The notes: a model not told the origin generated them from the sequence alone. Counted from the stretch's first letter, positions 1 to 11,340 are shown. The stretch is 42,500 nt of DNA from Neocallimastix lanati (nom. inval.) (GCA_016946835.1 JACVTC010000048.1:482501-525000); one strand, 5' to 3'. A program made the numbers and translations.

Positions 1-1368
<1,368 letters not shown>

Positions 1369-4300
1369 ATGTCGAACCAAATGAATAAAGAAATTTCAAA
1401 TAGAACAAACCAAATGAATAAAGAAATTTCGAATGTAACGAACCAAGTAAATAAAGAAATTTCGAATGTAACGAACCAAGTAAATAAAGAAATTTCAAAA
1501 TTGAATTCATGTGAAATAGAAAATTGTGAAAAGAATGTTGAAAATTCGAAACCAAAATTTTCTAATTTTGAAAAAAATAAATTTCAGAAATCTTCTTTAC
1601 CAAAAAAAATAAGTGAAAATCAAACCAATTTAAAAAAAATGGACCCATTTGAAGTGTCATTAAATGTAGTTTTAAATAGTAGAATTATACTAACCGATAA
1701 GGCTCTTCAAAAAATATTGAAAAAAGATATTTTGGGACAAATTGACGATTTAGAGGAGACAAATAATGAAAATTTTAAAAATATTCCAAATATCATTTAT
1801 GATACCCTTGAAAATATTTCTTCGAATGAGGAGGTAAAAATGTATTTAGAGGAAATAAATATGGACCTTCCTAAATTGAAGGAAGGTGTGCATAAACTGT
1901 TTGAATCTTTAATGAATAATGTCGTTGTGACGGCAGCGCCAAGAGATGAAAATCAAAGAAAACTTGAATATAATAAACTTTTGAAGGGATATAAAGTGAT
2001 TGCTCAAATTTTAAAGGAAAGCTCTATTGAACCCATTTTAAAACTAGGAAATGTCATAATGATTTCAGAGGTGAGTAATTATTGTGCCTCCGGTTGGAAG
2101 GATACTTTATTAGAATTATTGACGAATTTTTCTTTCGAAATAAAGGAAAAATATAAAGATGCTATTCATTTAGACTATGAAAAAGATCCTTTGAAAAAAA
2201 TATTAAATGAAATATTCTTTAATGCCAGAGAGTGTATTACCAAAGAAATAAGCTATAAATACATCAATGACCATAAGATACGGTTGTCCCAAAGACCTCA
2301 TTATATTGATACCTTTAAACAAGTATTTAATGAGGTGTATCATCTAAATTTGCCCTTCATTGAAACGACCGACTCCTATTTAGGAATAGAAAATAAGTAT
2401 TCCATCAGAAAAAATTTTACTACTTACCTAAAAAATATCTGTGTCAATGATTTGATTTATGATAAGGCTTGTGAACTATTTTATGATCGATTGAAGGAAG
2501 AACCCGATTTATACGAAGAATCTAAATCTAAAGCTAATGCTAATGCTAAACCTAAATTTTGGGGAGATATTATGGAATGGTGTAAAAAATATTTCCATAA
2601 AAATAATTTGGATAAAAAATTTTCAAGTCCCGTAGACTTTATGCTAGAATGTATTCTTGGCGATGAGAGTAATAAAAGTCCGATAAGATATATTGCCATT
2701 AAAGAAATTATGAAAGATTGTGGATTTATTGAAGAAATTATGGAAGATGATAGGTATGGTGATGAATACTATAATGAACAATCAGAAATTTGTATGACAC
2801 GATTAAAACGAGGTATAATGGATATTAAGAATGAAAAAGAATTAGGACAGTTAAATAAGGAATTAATTCATCTCCAATCGCGAGGAATTGATATTGAAGC
2901 TTTAATTGCTTTTATAATAGAGCATGAACATTTTAAATTAATAGATTATATCCGTCTTGATAGCCTCAATATTGATGTCAATGAAGCCGACGAAAATGGA
3001 GTTACCAAGTTAATGAAAGTTTGTCAGAGTTGTAGTGATTGTAAATTCATTCAATATTTACTTAGTGCCAAGGCCTTGATCAATCAACAAGATAATAATG
3101 GATTGAACGCGTTAATGTATGCCATAGAATATAACAAAAATGTCTCTATATCGAAATTTTTGATTGAACATGGTGCCGATGTCAATATAATAAGTAACAA
3201 CAAATGGAATGTTTTAATGACGGCTTGTTATTATTCGGAAGATATCGAATTAATAAGATTATTATTAGATGAGGCCAAGCCAAATATCAATCAACAAATA
3301 AACGAAGGGTGGACTGCCTTGATGATTGCCCTAAGATATAATAAAAATATCAATATATCCAAATTTTTAATTGAAAATGGTGCCGATGTTAATTTAGTGA
3401 GTGATGATAAGTGGAATGCGTTGATGCATGCTTGTTATCATGTGGAAGATTTGGAATTGATTAAATTATTAATGGAGGCGGGTTCAAATCTTAATCAACA
3501 AAGTAATGCCGGATGGACGGCATTAATGTATTCCATAAGATATAATAGAAATGCCAAGGTCTCCGAAATTTTAATAGAAAATGGTGCAGATATAAATTTA
3601 GTTAATAATGAGAATTGGACAGGATTAATGTTTGCTTGTCGCTATTCAGAGGATGTGGAATTCATTAAATTATTAATTAATAAGGATACAAATATTAATC
3701 AACAAAGTAAGTCAGGGTGGACTGCTCTGATGTTGGCGATTCGGTATAACACAAACAGTGATATTGCAAAATTTTTGATTGAAAGTGGTGCCGATGTAAA
3801 TTTAAAGAATGAAGATGGCTGGAGTGCCTTAAAGTTTGCATGCTATTATTCCGAAGATCTGGAACTAATTCAATTGTTAATTCAGTCAGGATGGGATACG
3901 AGTTCACAAAGCAATAAGAATAAGAATAAGAATAAGAATAAGGGGTGGCTAGAACTGGTGAATGTTATAGGAAACAGTGAAGACAGTAACAATAAAATTT
4001 CAAAATTTTTGATTGAAAGTGGTGCCCATATAAAGTTAAATGATGATGAGGACGATACACCCTTCATGATTGCTTGTCGTTATTCCGAAGATCTGGAATT
4101 AATTAAACTATTTATTAGTTCAGGATCCACAAATATTAATCAACAAAATAGGGATGGATGGTCAGTTTTAATGATAGCCATACGATACAATAGAAATATC
4201 AATATTTCAAAATTTTTGATTGAAAGTGGTATAAATGTAAATTTACTAAATCATGAAAAGGAGACGGCATTAATGTATGCCTGTCGTTATTCAGATGATT

Positions 4301-4500
4301 TAGAATTAATTAAACGATTAATTGATGCGGGATCAGATATTCATCAACAAAATAGTGAGGGATTATCGGCGGTCATGATAGCGAAAAAATATAATCCAAA
4401 TCATAAAATTTATAAATATTTACTTAAAAAAGAGGCAGCGTTATCCAGTAAACGACACAAAAAACTGATATATTCTTTTATGTATAAATTTTTGATCTAA
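1369..4500 (+). CDS. Ankyrin-repeat protein with large N-terminal helical domain (1043 aa)
   Basis: This is an uninterrupted 1043-codon frame with higher GC than its surroundings. The start ATG at 1369 lies after an A-rich leader, and the next ATG is only four codons on. Residues 1-46 hold four 11-residue repeats (TNQxNKEISNV type), mirrored by 33-bp DNA repeats. Residues ~90-535 form a predicted mostly alpha-helical domain that I do not recognise. From ~540 to ~1025 there are about 14 ankyrin repeats, recognisable by the W-x-A-L-M and GADVNL signatures. They alternate between two types (one with IRYNxNxxISKFLIENGADVNL, one with ACRYSEDLELIKLL and NINQQ), giving a ~68-residue super-repeat. 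A KN-rich insert at ~849-858 comes from an in-frame AATAAG microsatellite. No signal peptide or membrane segment is seen. Ankyrin arrays bind proteins; the specific partner is unknown. Decayed relatives lie directly downstream, so this is a local family. Confidence 0.93.
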   Translation: MSNQMNKEISNRTNQMNKEISNVTNQVNKEISNVTNQVNKEISKLNSCEIENCEKNVENSKPKFSNFEKNKFQKSSLPKKISENQTNLKKMDPFEVSLNVVLNSRIILTDKALQKILKKDILGQIDDLEETNNENFKNIPNIIYDTLENISSNEEVKMYLEEINMDLPKLKEGVHKLFESLMNNVVVTAAPRDENQRKLEYNKLLKGYKVIAQILKESSIEPILKLGNVIMISEVSNYCASGWKDTLLELLTNFSFEIKEKYKDAIHLDYEKDPLKKILNEIFFNARECITKEISYKYINDHKIRLSQRPHYIDTFKQVFNEVYHLNLPFIETTDSYLGIENKYSIRKNFTTYLKNICVNDLIYDKACELFYDRLKEEPDLYEESKSKANANAKPKFWGDIMEWCKKYFHKNNLDKKFSSPVDFMLECILGDESNKSPIRYIAIKEIMKDCGFIEEIMEDDRYGDEYYNEQSEICMTRLKRGIMDIKNEKELGQLNKELIHLQSRGIDIEALIAFIIEHEHFKLIDYIRLDSLNIDVNEADENGVTKLMKVCQSCSDCKFIQYLLSAKALINQQDNNGLNALMYAIEYNKNVSISKFLIEHGADVNIISNNKWNVLMTACYYSEDIELIRLLLDEAKPNINQQINEGWTALMIALRYNKNINISKFLIENGADVNLVSDDKWNALMHACYHVEDLELIKLLMEAGSNLNQQSNAGWTALMYSIRYNRNAKVSEILIENGADINLVNNENWTGLMFACRYSEDVEFIKLLINKDTNINQQSKSGWTALMLAIRYNTNSDIAKFLIESGADVNLKNEDGWSALKFACYYSEDLELIQLLIQSGWDTSSQSNKNKNKNKNKGWLELVNVIGNSEDSNNKISKFLIESGAHIKLNDDEDDTPFMIACRYSEDLELIKLFISSGSTNINQQNRDGWSVLMIAIRYNRNINISKFLIESGINVNLLNHEKETALMYACRYSDDLELIKRLIDAGSDIHQQNSEGLSAVMIAKKYNPNHKIYKYLLKKEAALSSKRHKKLIYSFMYKFLI
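3913..3942 (+). repeat. In-frame AATAAG hexanucleotide repeat inside the ankyrin gene
   Basis: Five AATAAG copies encode alternating Asn-Lys residues between ankyrin repeats 9 and 10. The following repeat (starting GWLEL) is more divergent than the others. The unit is a multiple of three, so growth keeps the frame, unlike the homopolymer growth in the neighbouring pseudogene. Confidence 0.9.
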
Positions 4501-4526
4501 TAAATATTAATTTATTCATTTTTTAT

Positions 4527-4557
<31 letters not shown>

Positions 4558-4763
4558 TTTTTTGACCTAATTAATATTAATTCATTTATGAAAATATAGA
4601 TACTATCTTAAATTTTTGATATTATAACTATTAAATTCATTCAAGAAAATACATAAAAATTTTTGTTGTAATAAATAATTATAATTCATTCAATTAAATA
4701 TAGATACCAATATATACTTTATTAAAAAAAAAAAAAAAAAAAGGTATATTTAAATAATAAATG
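4501..4763. other. 3' flank of the ankyrin gene
   Basis: AT-rich sequence following the stop codon, with a poly(A) run at 4529-4541, TA repeats and another A run at 4724-4742. Several short phrases here (TTTTTGATCTAATAAAT, ATTCATTCAAGAAAATA, ATATAGATAC) recur in the duplicated tail downstream, so this flank was part of the duplicated unit. Confidence 0.7.
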
Positions 4764-4794
4764 TTTTAAAAATTATAAAATTTATAAATATATC

Positions 4795-4837
<43 letters not shown>

Positions 4838-5067
4838 GCTTTATCCAGTTAAACGACACAAAGAACTGATATATTATATTAAATTTTTGATAATTATAAT
4901 TCATTAATTCATTCAAGAAAATACGTAAACCCTTGATATCATAAATATTAATTTATTCAATAAAATATATAAATTTTTGATCTAATAAATAATTAATTCC
5001 TACAAGAAAATATAGATACTAATCTATACTTTATTATATATATATAAAAAAAAAAAAAAAAAAAAAG
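4764..5067 (+). pseudogene. Duplicated 3' tail of the ankyrin gene, with a 37-base poly(A) insertion
   Basis: This segment repeats the end of the ankyrin gene and its 3' flank. The block at 4764-4797 matches the coding sequence around 4404-4428 (AAATTTATAAATAT). The block from 4835 (TTTATCCAGT, AACGACACAAA, AACTGATATATT) matches 4441-4475. The flank phrases TTTTTGATCTAATAAAT and AAATATAGATAC also recur. At the site where the intact gene has six A's (two lysine codons, then GAG), this copy has 37 consecutive A's (4798-4834). A one-base T insertion also disrupts the frame. No start or upstream part is present, so it is a gene fragment from tandem duplication. Confidence 0.85.
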
Positions 5068-6261
5068 TATATTTACGTAATTAATTTATTATACTTTATG
5101 ATGGAATATTTTTTTTTTAAATAATTTTAAAATATTTATGAAGTTGGTACTAAATTACCAAGTATTAATTATACCTATTTTACATGTTATGTTATATAAT
5201 ACAATTGTGTATATCATATATATATTAATTAGTATATTGAATATCTTGTATATAAAAAATATCGATAATCATCCTGATTCAAACCCTAATACCATTAATA
5301 TATATTTATAGGAATATACTAAAACTATATATTTTTTTTGTTTTATAAATTATTTATATTAAATTACTTTTATATAATTCAATTTTGTAATATTTAAATA
5401 AATAAATAAATTCTTTTTATTTTATAAATTTTAATGATTTTAAATTAAATAGAAATATCAAATAACTTTTTTACAGTTTTAATTATTTTAAAATTTTTGT
5501 AAAAATTGAGATTTAGAATTAAATATTTATAAAACATATCTATTCATAAAAATGTTTGGTTGTTTATATATCTATTTATTCATTTAATATCTATTTATTC
5601 ATTTAATATCTATTTATTTATTTAATATCTATTTATTTATTTAATATTCGTTTATTCATTTATATATACATTTATCTATTTATATATCTATTTTTTTATA
5701 TATCTATTTATCTATTTATATATCTATTTATTTATTTATATATATAAATTAATTTAACTTGGTAAATTATTATTTTTTATTCTTTTCTCTTTTCCATAAC
5801 AGATTAACTCTATTTTTATTATTTATTATTTATTTTAAAATTCATTTTGATATTTTGATATATTATTTTATTTTATTTTTATTTGTTTTATTTTATTATT
5901 ATTTTATTATTATTTTCATTTTTTTTTTTTTAATCTATTTTTATTTATATTAAATAAATATTGAGAATTAAGAGTTTATATTTTATTATTTAGCTTTAGT
6001 TTTTCCTTTAATCTATCTTTTTTTTTTTAGACTTTATTTTTTTCTTAATTTTTATTTCAATTTTATATTCATAAAAAAATTTATAGAAATTTCTATTTTT
6101 TTTTTATTTTTTTTATAATATTTGATAAAAAACTATTATTCTTTTTTACATTTATCTTTTTTATTTTTTTATTTTTATTTTAATTTCTTTTTTATTTATT
6201 TCTTTTTTTACTTTAATATGCCCATCTATTTTATTTATTAATATATTAATATATTATATTA
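5068..6261. other. T-rich gene-free stretch with short tandem repeats
   Basis: No coding sequence is supported. A degenerate minisatellite of about 21 bp (TATCTATTTATTCATTTAA and variants, drifting to TATATATCTATTTATC) occupies ~5565-5745. The rest is poly(T), TTTTA and TTA runs. A more complex patch at 5150-5310 has no recognisable coding potential. The 64-codon frame at 5759-5953 is hydrophobic low-complexity translation of T-rich DNA and is not a gene. Confidence 0.7.
5565..5745. repeat. Degenerate ~21-bp minisatellite (ATCTATTTATTCATTTAAT type)
   Basis: Tandem units of the form ATCTATTTATTYATTTAAT recur from about 5570, becoming ATATATCTATTTATC later. Unit length and sequence drift along the array, indicating an old or continually slipping tract. 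Confidence 0.8.
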
Positions 6262-6512
6262 ATTAAAATAATGGATATTACGAGTGAAAAGGAATTAAAA
6301 CAATTGAAATAAGAGTCTAATTTATCTCTATTTCTCGAGGGAGTTGATATTAAAAAAAATTTTTTTCATTGATTTTTATATAATAGAGAATTTGAAAAAT
6401 TTGAATTGATGAAACTCGATCAATCTTGATAACTTTAAATATTAATAAATATAAAAGAACAAGATAAAAAAAACTAGATAAAATGAAAGTTTGTCAAAAT
6501 AGTAGTTGTGAT

Positions 6513-6549
<37 letters not shown>

Positions 6550-7007
6550 TATCAAGTATTTACTTAAAGCCAAAGTCATATATCAAATCAACCGGAATAC
6601 AGGATAACTACGAATGGAAGCGTATTTAATGTAGGCTACCACCAAAAAAAAAAAAAAAAAAAAAAAAATTTTTTTTTTTTAATTGAAAATGGAACCGACA
6701 TAAATTTTATATAAATAGTGATAAGGAGATGGCACTCATGACAGCATGTCATTACTCTCTCGAAAATTTAGAACTAATTTTTTATTTTTATTTTTATTTT
6801 CAATTGTTAATTAATTCAAAGTCAAATATAAATCAACAAAAAAATAAGGATGGGATGGACCCCACATTCATGATTGCTAGAAGATATAATAAAAATAAAA
6901 AATATTGAAGTCGCAAAGTTTTATAATTCAACTTGGTTCAGATGTTAATATAGTCAATAATGAAAAAAATTGAAATTCATTAATATGTGTCTGTCGTTTT
7001 TTTTTTT

Positions 7008-7053
<46 letters not shown>

Positions 7054-7467
7054 CGATTTAGATTTTTATCATTTCATTAATTAATGCAGGATCAAAAATA
7101 TTAATCCACAGTGCTAAGTCCCGGATGAACAGGGCTTTAATGAATACTTTAACCTAAAGTAAAAAAAAAAAAAATTATTGATATATATTCAAAGTTTTTA
7201 ATTGATTGTAGTGTGGTGGTGCCGACAAAAATTTTTTTAGTTGAATAATATTCAATGGACGGCATTAATGTACGCCATGTCGTTTTACTCAGAAGATTTC
7301 GAAAAACGGATTCAATTGATCATCAGTAGAGGGAACAGATAGTCATCAACAGAGTAAGGATGGATGGACCGCATGAATGCTAGCTTGCTATACGAAATTA
7401 ATAAAAAAAATATCAATATTTTAAAAAAAAAAATTTATTAATTCAAAAGTGGTATGGATATATAAAA

Positions 7468-7505
<38 letters not shown>

Positions 7506-8300
7506 AATGAAAATAATGAAAATGAGAAGGCATTAAAGTTTTGCCTGTCGTAATTCAGAAGATTTAAATTTAATTAAAAAAAATTGCTTGTTAATGCAAA
7601 AAAAAAAAGTTAATATCAATCAATGGGAATAACGATGAAATGGACTCCATTAATGTAGGCCCTAAAAAATAATATAATAAAAATATATATATATATATAT
7701 AAATATCTCAAATTTTTTTTAATTGAAAGTGGTGCCGATATAACTGTCATAAATAATGAAAAAAATAGGTACGCCTGTTGTCGTTTTTTAGGAGGATTTA
7801 GATTAATTAATTAAATTATTTAATTAATATTGAAATCTAACATAAATCAACAAAGTAAAAAAAAAAAAAAAAAAAAAAATGGATGGACCATGACTGTGCT
7901 AATGATTGCTATTGCTATATCCTATACTAAAAAAAATGACAATATTGTAAAAAAAAAAGAAAATGTTTTTTTTTTTTTTTTTTTTTGATTTAAAAATGGT
8001 GCCAATGTCCATTTAGTAAATTGTATGAAGTGGATTGCGTTAATGGTTGCTTGCTGTTATTCCTGAAGATTTTGTAACTCATTAGCTTATTACTTAATAA
8101 AACAGGATCAAAATATTTGATTTTCAAAAATAATATTGGAATGACAGCATTAATGTTGGCTATAAGGAATAATAAAAAGGTACCGATATTTCAAAAAAAA
8201 AATATTGATTAACTGCGGTGCCCAATATAAATTTAACAAACTCTGAAAATTGTACGGCCTTTAAGATAGTTTTGTCGTAATAATATGGTATATTTTAATT
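6262..8300 (+). pseudogene. Decayed paralogue of the ankyrin-repeat gene
   Basis: The stretch follows the intact gene from about its base 2810 to near its end. It starts with ATGGATATTA then GAAAAGGAATTA and AGTTGATATT, matching 2818-2910. It then shows recognisable ankyrin module DNA: ATTTACTTAAAGCCAA (6557), TTGAAAATGGAACCGACAT (6683), ACAGCATGTCATTACTC (6740), CAACAGAGTAAGGATGG (7348), ATTGAAAGTGGTGCCGATAT (7722) and others to ~8290. Every reading frame is interrupted by stops, small indels and long homopolymers (for example T30 at ~6514-6543, A/T runs at 6643-6680, 6996-7050, 7471-7503, 7858-7879, 7967-7986). The region upstream of ankyrin-domain equivalent position ~480 is missing. It is therefore a truncated, non-functional duplicate of the neighbouring gene or of a close relative. 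Confidence 0.9.
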
Positions 8301-8335
8301 AACTATAATTTAATAAAAATCCTTTATTAATTTTT

Positions 8336-9135
8336 ATGTCTCAATTTTATTTTATTTTATTTTATTTTATTCAATCTGTACTTTATATTCATATTTCTAC
8401 TCTTTATTTTATTTTATTTTATTTTATTCAATCTGTACTTTATATTCATATTTCTACTCTTTATTTTATTTTATTTTATTTTATTTTATTTTATTTTATT
8501 TTATTTTATTTTATTTTATTTTATTTTATTTTATTTTATTTTATTTTATTTTATTTTATTTTATTCAATCTGTACTTTATATTTAATATTCTACTATTTA
8601 TTTTATTTTATTTTATTTTATTTTATTCAATCTGTACTTTATATTTAATATTCTACTATTTATTTTATTTTATTTTATTTTATTTTATTCAATCTGTACT
8701 TTATATTTAATATTCTACTATTTATTTTATTTTATTTTATTTTATTTTATTCAATCTGTACTTTATATTTAATATTCTACTATTTATTTTATTTTATTTT
8801 ATTTTATTTTATTCAATCTGTACTTTATATTTAATATTCTACTATTTATTTTATTTTATTTTATTTTATTTTATTCAATCTGTACTTTATATTTAATATT
8901 CTACTATTTATTTTATTTTATTTTATTTTATTTTATTCAATCTGTACTTTATATTTAATATTCTACTATTTATTTTATTTTATTTTATTTTATTTTATTC
9001 AATATGTACTTTATATTTAATATTCTACTATTTATTTTATTTTATTTTATTTTATTTTATTTTATTTTATTTTATTTTATTCAATCTGTACTTTATATTT
9101 AATATTCTACTATTTATTTTATTTTATTTTATTTT
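8336..9135. repeat. 62-bp minisatellite (TTTTA tract plus CAATCTGTACTTTATA core)
   Basis: The array consists of a TTTTA pentanucleotide stretch alternating with a conserved core, CAATCTGTACTTTATATTTA, followed by ATATTCTACTATT. Core starts are at about 8372, 8429, 8566, 8628, 8690, 8752, 8814, 8876, 8938, 9000 and ~9080. Spacing is exactly 62 bases between most central copies and 57 between the first two, with longer TTTTA stretches before the third and last copies. The first two units carry the variant CATATTTCTACTC and the 9000 unit reads CAATATGTA, so central copies are more homogenised than the ends. The reading frame through the start of the array is not a gene. Confidence 0.97.
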
Positions 9136-9479
9136 TTTTAAAAAAAAAAAAAAAAGTTGAAACATACAAATCTATCCAATAAAAATTATAACCTTTCTTT
9201 GATAACTCTCCAGAGTTCTTCATTAATTATAAAAACATAGAGAGTTTTTTTTTTTTTTTTTTAGGTATAGACTTCATTATAAAATGAATTTTTAAAAATA
9301 TTAATCTTTACCTATATTATATAATTAAAGGATATTTTTGAAAGAATATATGTAGGTATATTATTTGTCTTTACAATATTTATTAAACAAAAAAAATAAT
9401 AGTAATCATAATAATAAATAAATAAATTTATTACTAATTAATAAAAAGATATATATTTATACATTAAAGAGAGTTAAAG
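9136..9479. other. Unassigned stretch between minisatellite and copia remnant
   Basis: It contains a moderately complex patch (9155-9240, with AACTCTCCAGAGTTCTTC), a poly(T) run and AT-rich DNA. It may be the 3' end or LTR of the minus-strand copia remnant next to it, but no matching second LTR is visible to prove this. Confidence 0.4.
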
Positions 9480-9716
9480 GCATCAATAATAAAATAGGAT
9501 ACACTCCTATTACTTTAGTTGCATCAGAATCTTTTTGAAATTTTTATACTTCTGTTTTAATTTGTTTATAGTATAGTTAATTTTTTTTATTTTTTTTTTT
9601 TTTTTTTTAATTTCCTGTTATTAAAATATTGTCTACATACAAATGTTAGTAAACATATTAATTTATTATCTTTATTATATTTTCCAAAAAAAAAAAAAAA
9701 AAAAAAGACATTTATC

Positions 9717-9771
<55 letters not shown>

Positions 9772-10081
9772 CGATACTTAACCAAATATTGTGATATTTC
9801 GTTATACCGCATTCTTTCTGCTTGTTTCAAACCATAAAGAGCCTTCTTTAAGTGACTAGAATTCATTTGCTATTAAAAATTTTTATTGCCCTAAGGAATT
9901 TTTGAATAGATATCTTCTTCCAAATCAGCATTTTAAGGTAAAACGGCTTTTTATGTCCAATTTATTTAAACTTCCAGGCATACTTTGATGTTGATGGCAT
10001 CCTGAAAGTCTTAAAACTATCTGCTTGGATGAGTTGGAGAATATGTTTCTGTAAAATCTTCTCCTTCCACCTGCTGGCCTC

Positions 10082-10400
10082 CAAGTACCACTAGTCTTGC
10101 TTTTTTTTTTTTTTTCATTTTTATCATTTTTTTTAAGCAATGACCCATTTCATTTAGTGCCTGCTATATTCGTATCGTTCGGTATATTCTCTTTTCACTT
10201 CCATTAAATTATTATCATCATCTATATGGTTGTTAATTCCAAGTACCATTAGTCTAGCTTTTTTTTTTTTTTTTTTTTCATTTTTATCATCTTTTTTAAG
10301 CAATGACCCATTTCATTTAGTGCCTATTATATTCGTATCGTTCGTTCGATATATTCTCTTTTGACTTCCATTAAATTATTATCATTATCTATATGGTGGT
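10082..10400 (-). repeat. Tandem duplication of ~157 bp inside the copia RT remnant
   Basis: The block beginning AAGTACCACTAGTCTTGC (10082) is repeated from about 10239 as AAGTACCATTAGTCTAGC. Each copy continues through a poly(T) run, AAGCAATGACCCATTTC, TATTCGTATCGTTCG and the ATTAAATTATTATCAT phrase. The two copies differ at several positions and in poly(T) length (about 15 against 20), so the duplication postdates insertion of the element but is not very recent. Confidence 0.92.
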
Positions 10401-10719
10401 TAATTCATCATTTAATAGCAATTTTTCCATTCCACACCTTTTGATGAATTCATTACTTGTTGGGAAGTGGTTGGAATGTTTGTTTAAATATTTTTATAAA
10501 AATTTTAAAAATTTTATTATGATTAGATTTTGATTTTTTGATTTTTTTTTTTTTTTTTTTTTTCTGAAAGTTAAATTTTCTTCATCTGAATCAAGTGAGT
10601 TATTACTATGAGATCTTTTCTTGTTTAAATATTTAAATTTTCTTTCATTTTAAAAATTCATTATTAGATTCACTAGAATATTCATTTTCTTTCTCAAATG
10701 ATTGATTTATTATTTTTAT

Positions 10720-10885
10720 TTCAATATTATTATTAATGTTTTTATTAATTTTTATTATTATCCTAATTATTTTTATTATTATTATTATTATCATTGATAT
10801 TATTATTATCATTATTTTTATTATTATTATTATCATCAATGATATTATTATTATTATTATTAGTAGTAGTAGTAGTAGTAATAGT
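10720..10885. repeat. ATT/AGT trinucleotide-rich tract within the copia remnant
   Basis: Imperfect ATT/ATC triplets pass into AGT triplets (10861-10880). The tract lies in the spacer between the integrase and RT parts of the minus-strand copia remnant. The poly-Ile/poly-Leu frames over it are low-complexity artefacts. Confidence 0.8.
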
Positions 10886-11340
10886 ATTTGAAGAATTCTT
10901 TAATCGTGAATGGATGTTTATTATTATTACTTATTATCACTATTACCTATTACTTTCCCTCTCAATTAAAGAATCCTCGAAATTGATAATAGAATCAATA
11001 GAGTTATCACAAAAGAAAGTGGTATTAATAGTACTAAGGCATATCCTCCATCAAATAAATATCTCTTAATGTGACTACAGAATTAGTGGAAGAATCCAAG
11101 AATTTTATATCCAAGAGAGTCTGAAGCATAGCCTATGAATATACCAGGTTTAGTATTGTTATCGAACTTGTTAGATTTATGATTATTATAGAAAAAGGCT
11201 TTACATCCAAAAATCTTAAAATGAGAAATATCTATTGCTTTATTGAAAAATAATTCATTAGGAATTGTATTATTAATACCTTGATGTAGGTTTAGATTAT
11301 AAAGATAAGCAATACAAAGTATGGCGGCATCCCAGAATTA

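Larger units (their letters stand above)
9480..11340 (-). pseudogene. Ty1/copia retrotransposon remnant: integrase C-terminus and reverse transcriptase
   Basis: Read on the minus strand, ~11340-11060 encodes the end of a copia integrase with the motifs FWDAAILC, NELFFNKAIDISHFKIFG and GIFIGYASDSLGYKI. After a low-complexity spacer (~11050-10450), the RT follows: KWVIA, then ARLVVLG near 10100, EDFTETYSPT, LDIK, a polypeptide matching LKKALYGLKQAER at ~9855-9810, and YVDNILITG at 9613-9645. In copia elements the last is YVDD, so the second catalytic aspartate is replaced by Asn. Frames change repeatedly, with poly(T)/poly(A) insertions at ~9667-9770, 10099-10115 and elsewhere. No gag, protease, integrase core or LTR pair is visible. 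It is a different copia family from the element at 28-33 kb (ARLVVLG against ARLIARG). Confidence 0.88.

Noticed and set aside
6262-8300. Sequencing error as the sole cause of frame breaks
   Set aside because: The 3.1-kb ankyrin frame, the 3.2-kb zinc-finger exon and the CFAP20 exons are all clean. Breaks include substitutions and stops as well as indels. Error in individual run lengths is still possible.
8336-8710. 124-codon frame with FYFIL repeats
   Set aside because: Runs through the 62-bp minisatellite; the product is simply the translated repeat.
8336-9135. Possible CRISPR array
   Set aside because: The 62-bp units are identical throughout, with no unique spacers, and the DNA is eukaryotic.
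9925-10140. 71-codon minus-strand frame as a gene
   Set aside because: It is part of the decayed copia RT; the frame crosses a shift inside the conserved motifs.
10794-11069. 91-codon plus-strand frame
   Set aside because: Low-complexity translation of ATT/AGT triplets opposite the copia remnant.
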